A stretch of DNA of 64,000 nucleotides from Patiria pectinifera (Eukaryota > Echinodermata > Asteroidea > Valvatida > Asterinidae). The stretch lies in contig CM057144.1 in NCBI GenBank assembly GCA_029964075.1, positions 6,533,281 through 6,597,280 of the forward strand, written 5' to 3'. Position 1 is the stretch's first letter; every line of letters begins with the position of its first letter. The notes beneath the pieces were generated by a model that saw only the letters and a list, made by a program, of their open reading frames with translations, was not told the origin of the DNA and did not search any database. The translations under genes and the position numbers were made by a program. Shown here in pieces: positions 59,656 to 64,000 of this stretch.

Positions 59656-60740
59656 ACCATTAAAGTGGAATGCTTAACATTGTTTTATTGTAGAGTACAC
59701 TCGATCATATACAGCAAAATTAACCACTCCCAATTTTGGGGTCTACCCGATCTTCCCCAATACCATATGTTCCCCAATATACCGTATGTTCCCCAAATCC
59801 GTGGGTTATACGGTTAAGGTTGGGGAATATAGGCATTGGGGAACATAGGTATGCAGCCCCTCCCCCCCCCCCATTTTTTGTAATGCGCAATATGTTTACA
59901 AAACTGAAATTCATTGAGTATTTTGTTGATTGGTAAGCGCAGAATTGAAATCAACAGTCGTCAGGTTCTCAGGATAACATCGTAAAATAAGAAAACTTGT
60001 GAACGGTAAAAACCAGGACTCTGTTATATACAACTGTTTACTGCTGCCCGACATGTGCCAGCCGAGCATTCATTGCACCACATGTCTGACTCAGAGTCGG
60101 AGGCAAGTAGTGAAAATGTCATTTTTTTTTCAGAGAGTGGCAGACATGAACATTCCTGTTTATCGCATTTTTTATGAGTAAATTGAACAAGGAAACAGTG
60201 ACTTCCTAGCTGCTCTTCCGTATCAATATGAGCTGAACTGCTCGAAGAAGTGACCAGCGAAAACAAGGATACTGCAACTGATTAAGCTGAAATTACCGGA
60301 CAACACAGCACTGATGAATAGTAAGCCTATGATGTTCCGTAAAAAAATATCATAATGGTTCATCCAAGGACTCAACATATCATGTTCATTATACATTTTT
60401 AGGCGAGCATCAAATGTCCTACCACAACTTTCTGCATGATTTACAGGCAATTCCCAAGTTATTCTGGCTAAAATTCAGTCCAAAGAGACGACATAATGTG
60501 AGGCAGTTTTCGAATACACATATGGCATGTGTCACGCAAGTGGATGTGCTTGACCGTGTCCCAGATTTGTTGTACGTTTCGCAGTGTTGCAGGCCCGTCA
60601 AGTCCTTCGGGCTGCATGCTTGGTGTTATATATGAAGTTATGAACCACATAAAATGTAGTCCTTTTCTCTTTTCTTTCCTTCTAAATTTGAACCATTTTT
60701 ATTTTTACAAAGTTACTCAAATGTTGCTTCTGATGTGCAG
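59656..60740. repeat. Relative of the TTAA element at 42079
   Basis: AAAGTGGAATGCT at the left and blocks such as GTAGAGTA, ACTGTTTACTGCTGCCC and TAGTCCTTTTCTCTTTTC match 42090-42960. A short palindromic insertion (CCCCAATACCATATGTTCCC and its inverted partner) lies at about 59730-59870. Confidence 0.6.
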
Positions 60741-60829
60741 TGATGTGCAGCTTCCAATAGAAAGGACTTTTGAGGATTTCTGAATGGTTCCAATGAAAGC
60801 GCCAAAATATACAACTGAGGAAATCTTTC

Positions 60830-61095
60830 TCTTAATTTTCAAATCACTCCTGTCACAATTTTGCTTCAAGGTTTGTTCAGTTCTACCTCTACACAAAAAT
60901 GTCTATCTATTACACACCAAAAAGACTGACCAGTGAACTAAATTTTTGCTTAGTGGACTCTTTAAATAAAAAAAACCTTTAATTCCTTGACTACAGACGT
61001 TATTCAACACCAAAGTCTGTGGAAGACTTGTTATTTAATACCTTAACTTAATAGTGACATTTGCATAGTTTAGATAATGCATTATGAACAGGCAG
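60830..61095 (-). other. Gene C 3' flank / probable 3' UTR
   Basis: Conserved with 34480-34700 and 17600-18600 (CTCCTGT-ACAATTTTGCTT, GTGGACTCTTT, ACATTTGCAT). Conservation in all three NLR copies suggests shared 3' UTR sequence or simply the duplication boundary; I see no decisive polyadenylation site. Confidence 0.5.
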
Positions 61096-63986
61096 TTAAA
61101 ATTCATTCCAGTAATCCATCATGTCAATTTCTAATCCATTCTTCCTTAGGTCACTGAGTGACTCATCAATATGGTTCTTGTCTTCCTCTGTCAGGTCACA
61201 GTCGCTGAGGTTCAGCCTCTGAAGGTGCAGCAGCTGCGTTACCTCCATGCACCACAATGCTGCTGTACCACCCAGGTCATTAAAAGAAAGATCCAATTTA
61301 ACCAAGCTGGGTAGATCCTCGAGTGACACAGCAACATCTTTGATGTCCTGTCCATTCAATGAGCTGTTACTTAAGTCCAGCTTTGTGAGGGATTTCAACT
61401 GCTTCAAATGCATGCACCATAATGCTGCTGTACCACCCAGGTCATTATGACAAAGATCCAATTCAACCAAGTTGGGTAGATCAGCAACATGTTTGATGTC
61501 CTGTCCATTCAATGAGCAGTCATCCAAGTTCAGCCTTGTGAGGGACTTCAACTGTTTTAAGTACGTGCACCATGATGCTGCTGTACCAACCAGGTGATTA
61601 CCACGAAGACTCAAATGACCCAAGCTGGGTAGATCCCCGAGTGACTCAGCAACATGTTTGATGTCCTGTCCATTCAAGGCGCACCGAGCCAAAAATAGCC
61701 CTGTGAGGGACTCTAACTGGTTTAGATGCATGCACCATAATGCTGCTGTACCACCCAGGTCAGCAAAACAAATACACAATTCAGCCAAGTTGGGTAGATC
61801 CCCAAGTGACTCAGCAACATATTTGATGTCCTCTCCATTCAATGAGCATTCATTCAAGACCAGCCTTGTAAGAGACTTCAACTGTTTCAATTGCATGTAC
61901 CATAATTCTGCTGTACCACCCAGGTTATTACAAGAAAGATCCAATTCAGGTACGTTGGGTAGATCCCCGAGTGATTCAGCAATGTGTTTGATGTCCTCTC
62001 CATTCAATGAGCAGGAACGCAAGCCCAACTCTGTGAGGGACCTCAACTGCTTCAAATGCATGTACCATAATTCTGCTGTACCACCCAGGTTATTACCAAA
62101 AAGATCCAATTTACCCAAGTTGGGTAGATACCCGAGTGATTCAGCAATTTGGTTGATGTCCTGTCCATTCAATGAGCACCTACCCAAGTCCAGCTTTGTG
62201 AGGGACTTCATCTCTTTTAAATGGACGCACCATAATTCTGCTGTACCACCCAGGTCATTATAAGAAAGATTCAATTCAGGTACCAAGTTGGATATATGCC
62301 TGAGCAACTTAGCAGTATCTGCATTTTCCTTGAAATCTACAAGATGAAGATTGGTCATTGCACACATGGTAACAGCTAACTCCTCAATAAACCATGTCTG
62401 TGTACAATAGTGTACATGCAATCTACGTACCTTGGCAAGGTAAGCATTTCCACTGTCTTTTGTCTGTTCATCAACACATTTCAAAAAGTAGCTGACTGAG
62501 TTCAGACAATCCCTGTCAAGCCTATGAATGTAAATTACATCTGTTATGAATGAATGTATGAATTCCTCTGGAGGCAAACGTTTGGATTGACCTTCAAAGA
62601 AACAATGAAGTGCCAACTGACCAATCTTTGATTTGAATGCCAATTTCTTCTGACATTTCACATGAAATACCTTCAGAATATCATATGTACATGCCTCATT
62701 GTCACCACAACAAAAGCGCAGCAGATACTCAAACCTCCTTGCACCCTTTGACATGATTTTATCCAAAATCTTCTGAAATTCCTCTGGGTCTGCTTTTAAC
62801 AAGCTCTGCAAGTAAGCAGCAGCAGAGAACTCCTGGAATGTCTTGTGAATAAACTGAATACAGTTGTGAGTTTGTAGTCCCTTGCGGTCTGTCTGTCTGG
62901 TCAGAATACCTGCTTTCAGAGCCAGCTCAAGCACACTTGGCTCAAAGTCACTTTCTTTGAAAGAGAGTGACTGAGCTGGAGAAAGAAGACCATGCAACGC
63001 AACCTTGCCAATTTCAATCACAATTTTTTGTACATGTACTTCATCTTTTGAGTCCAATGTTTTTCTTTTGAAGATGTAGAGAACTCCATGACTATACAGA
63101 CGTGACATTGTTTCTGGGAGTGTGCAGTTTTCTCTCCATAGTACACACATCAAAAGAAGAAGCATTGGACTTTTGCCTAAATTAAACAGAAGGTGTGACA
63201 ATTCAATCTTTTCAAGAAGTCCCTTGGCCTTGTCAGGTTCACCAACATAAAATCTATTAACATACTTGGTGACATCTTTCCTACTGAAACCCATGACCTT
63301 GACATGTGTGAATGGGTCCTGAACCAGTTCCTCTGATACAAGTCTGTCAAAGTGTGAGGGGCGGGTGCTTACAAGTACACTACAACCCCTCAACACCTTA
63401 CCACTTAGGATCTCCAGAATGGAACCAAATGAGGATCCACACAAGGAGGTAGTCATGAGCTCATCAAACCCATCTAGTAAAATGAGGACTTTTCCAGGAC
63501 TGTTCTTGATAAACATGTCCAGGGCACCTCTTTCAATACTTACATCTTTAGCCAAGAGTTGGTCAAAAACTGCATCAACAAGATCTGAACTCTGCTCCAG
63601 TGCGTGCATTTTCAACAGGAAGACAAGTTTGTACTTCTGTAGTACCTGACTAGAACCAACTGCCCAATCATATGCCATTTTGTCAAACAGTGTGGTCTTT
63701 CCTCTACCAGCCAAACCAGTTAAAACAGCTATTAGGATCGGGTCTCCTTCTTTTGTCTTACATTGTAATATATCATCATATGATGCCAGCTTGACTCTGT
63801 CCTTACCAAGTATTAACTGTAACTTTGTGTAGATTTCTGTAATGTGTTTCCTGTCATCACCTACCCATGGAAGCACTTTAACAAAGCTACCTTTCCCCCT
63901 GTAGTGTGACTTCAATTCATCTTCACAGCAATCAGCAGCATCTTGGGCTGGACTGTCAAGCTTCATCTTTTTGGGGGCGCTGCATC
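61096..63986 (-). CDS. Gene C NACHT-LRR exon (gene continues past right edge)
   Basis: The exon starts after the acceptor TTGTAG at 63987, phase 1, with the same CSAPKK lead; the open part from Met at 63966 is 956 residues. Walker A GLAGRGKTTL, Walker B VLILLDGFDEL and VSTRP are intact at the same positions as in gene B. It has seven LRR units against six in gene B, one of them five residues short (HVADLPNL in place of HVAESLRDLPNL), and a longer C-terminus ending MMDYWNEF. The helical region around residues 228-268 differs sharply from gene B although the rest of NACHT is nearly the same. Its N-terminal exons lie beyond 64000. Cytosolic NLR, probably functional. Confidence 0.93.
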
Positions 63987-64000
63987 CTACAATGTTGAAA

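Larger units (their letters stand above)
48104..64000. repeat. Tandem segmental duplication, copy 2
   Basis: Colinear with 20000-39781. Exons 1-3 (48.1-49.9 kb), spacer (50.5-59.6 kb), 3' flank (from about 60.83 kb) and NACHT-LRR exon (61.1-64.0 kb) appear in the same order and strand. The spacer not listed separately (52481-53115, 56422-59655) holds no gene I can see, only duplicate matching and a 57.6-58.0 kb stretch missing from copy 1. The unit continues past the right edge. Confidence 0.9.

Noticed and set aside
60414-60783. Open frames between 60.4 and 60.8 kb
   Set aside because: They fall in a repeat shared with the element at 42.1-43.0 kb and show no domain or splice support.

Overview
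The window is AT-rich, intron-rich animal DNA dense in transposons. Many small non-autonomous DNA elements, a Ty3/gypsy LTR element, tRNA-derived SINE pieces and an array of NACHT-LRR (NLR) innate immunity genes with a TRADD-like exon point to a marine invertebrate. An invertebrate deuterostome such as amphioxus, a hemichordate or an echinoderm is most likely, but the sequence alone does not fix the species.

All host coding sequence I can support is on the minus strand, so genes read from high to low coordinates. Gene C has only its large NACHT-LRR exon here (61096-63986); its 5' part is past the right edge. Gene B is complete (49837 down to 37051): first exon, a damaged second exon, a Pro/Ser/Thr/Gln linker exon, an exon carrying a short Ile/Val/Asn/Gly motif resembling RHIM/amyloid signalling motifs, and one exon with NACHT, helical region and leucine-rich repeats. 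Gene A keeps three intact 5' exons (22026-20087), followed at once by a broken LRR tail (19945-18614), so its NACHT part is deleted. Downstream lie a TRADD-N-like exon (16790-16389), a 16-residue-repeat exon (12183-11635) and a second amyloid-like exon (8457-8335). I call these group D. They may be a separate gene or may be spliced onto the 5' exons of A. All internal N-terminal exons are symmetric phase 1, and the NACHT exon also accepts phase 1, so every combination stays in frame.

The array grew by tandem duplication. About 20.0-39.8 kb and 48.1-64.0 kb are two copies of one NLR-plus-spacer unit, with a relic third copy of the NLR 3' end at 17.6-19.9 kb. Comparing copies gives empty sites for many insertions. 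Elements seen include several with TTAA target duplications (piggyBac type), several hAT-like ones with 8-bp duplications, mariner-like ones at TA, a long palindrome with a 9-bp duplication (Mutator-like) and an unclassified 3.6-kb element. Positions 1-6776 hold the 3' part of a Ty3/gypsy element with one LTR, on the plus strand.

The most interesting content is the N-terminal exon set of the NLRs. It suggests an animal NLR family that signals through short amyloid-like motifs, parallel to fungal and bacterial NLR amyloid signalling, next to a TRADD-N-like module. The amyloid role is inferred from motif shape, position and repetition, and is not shown by the sequence alone.
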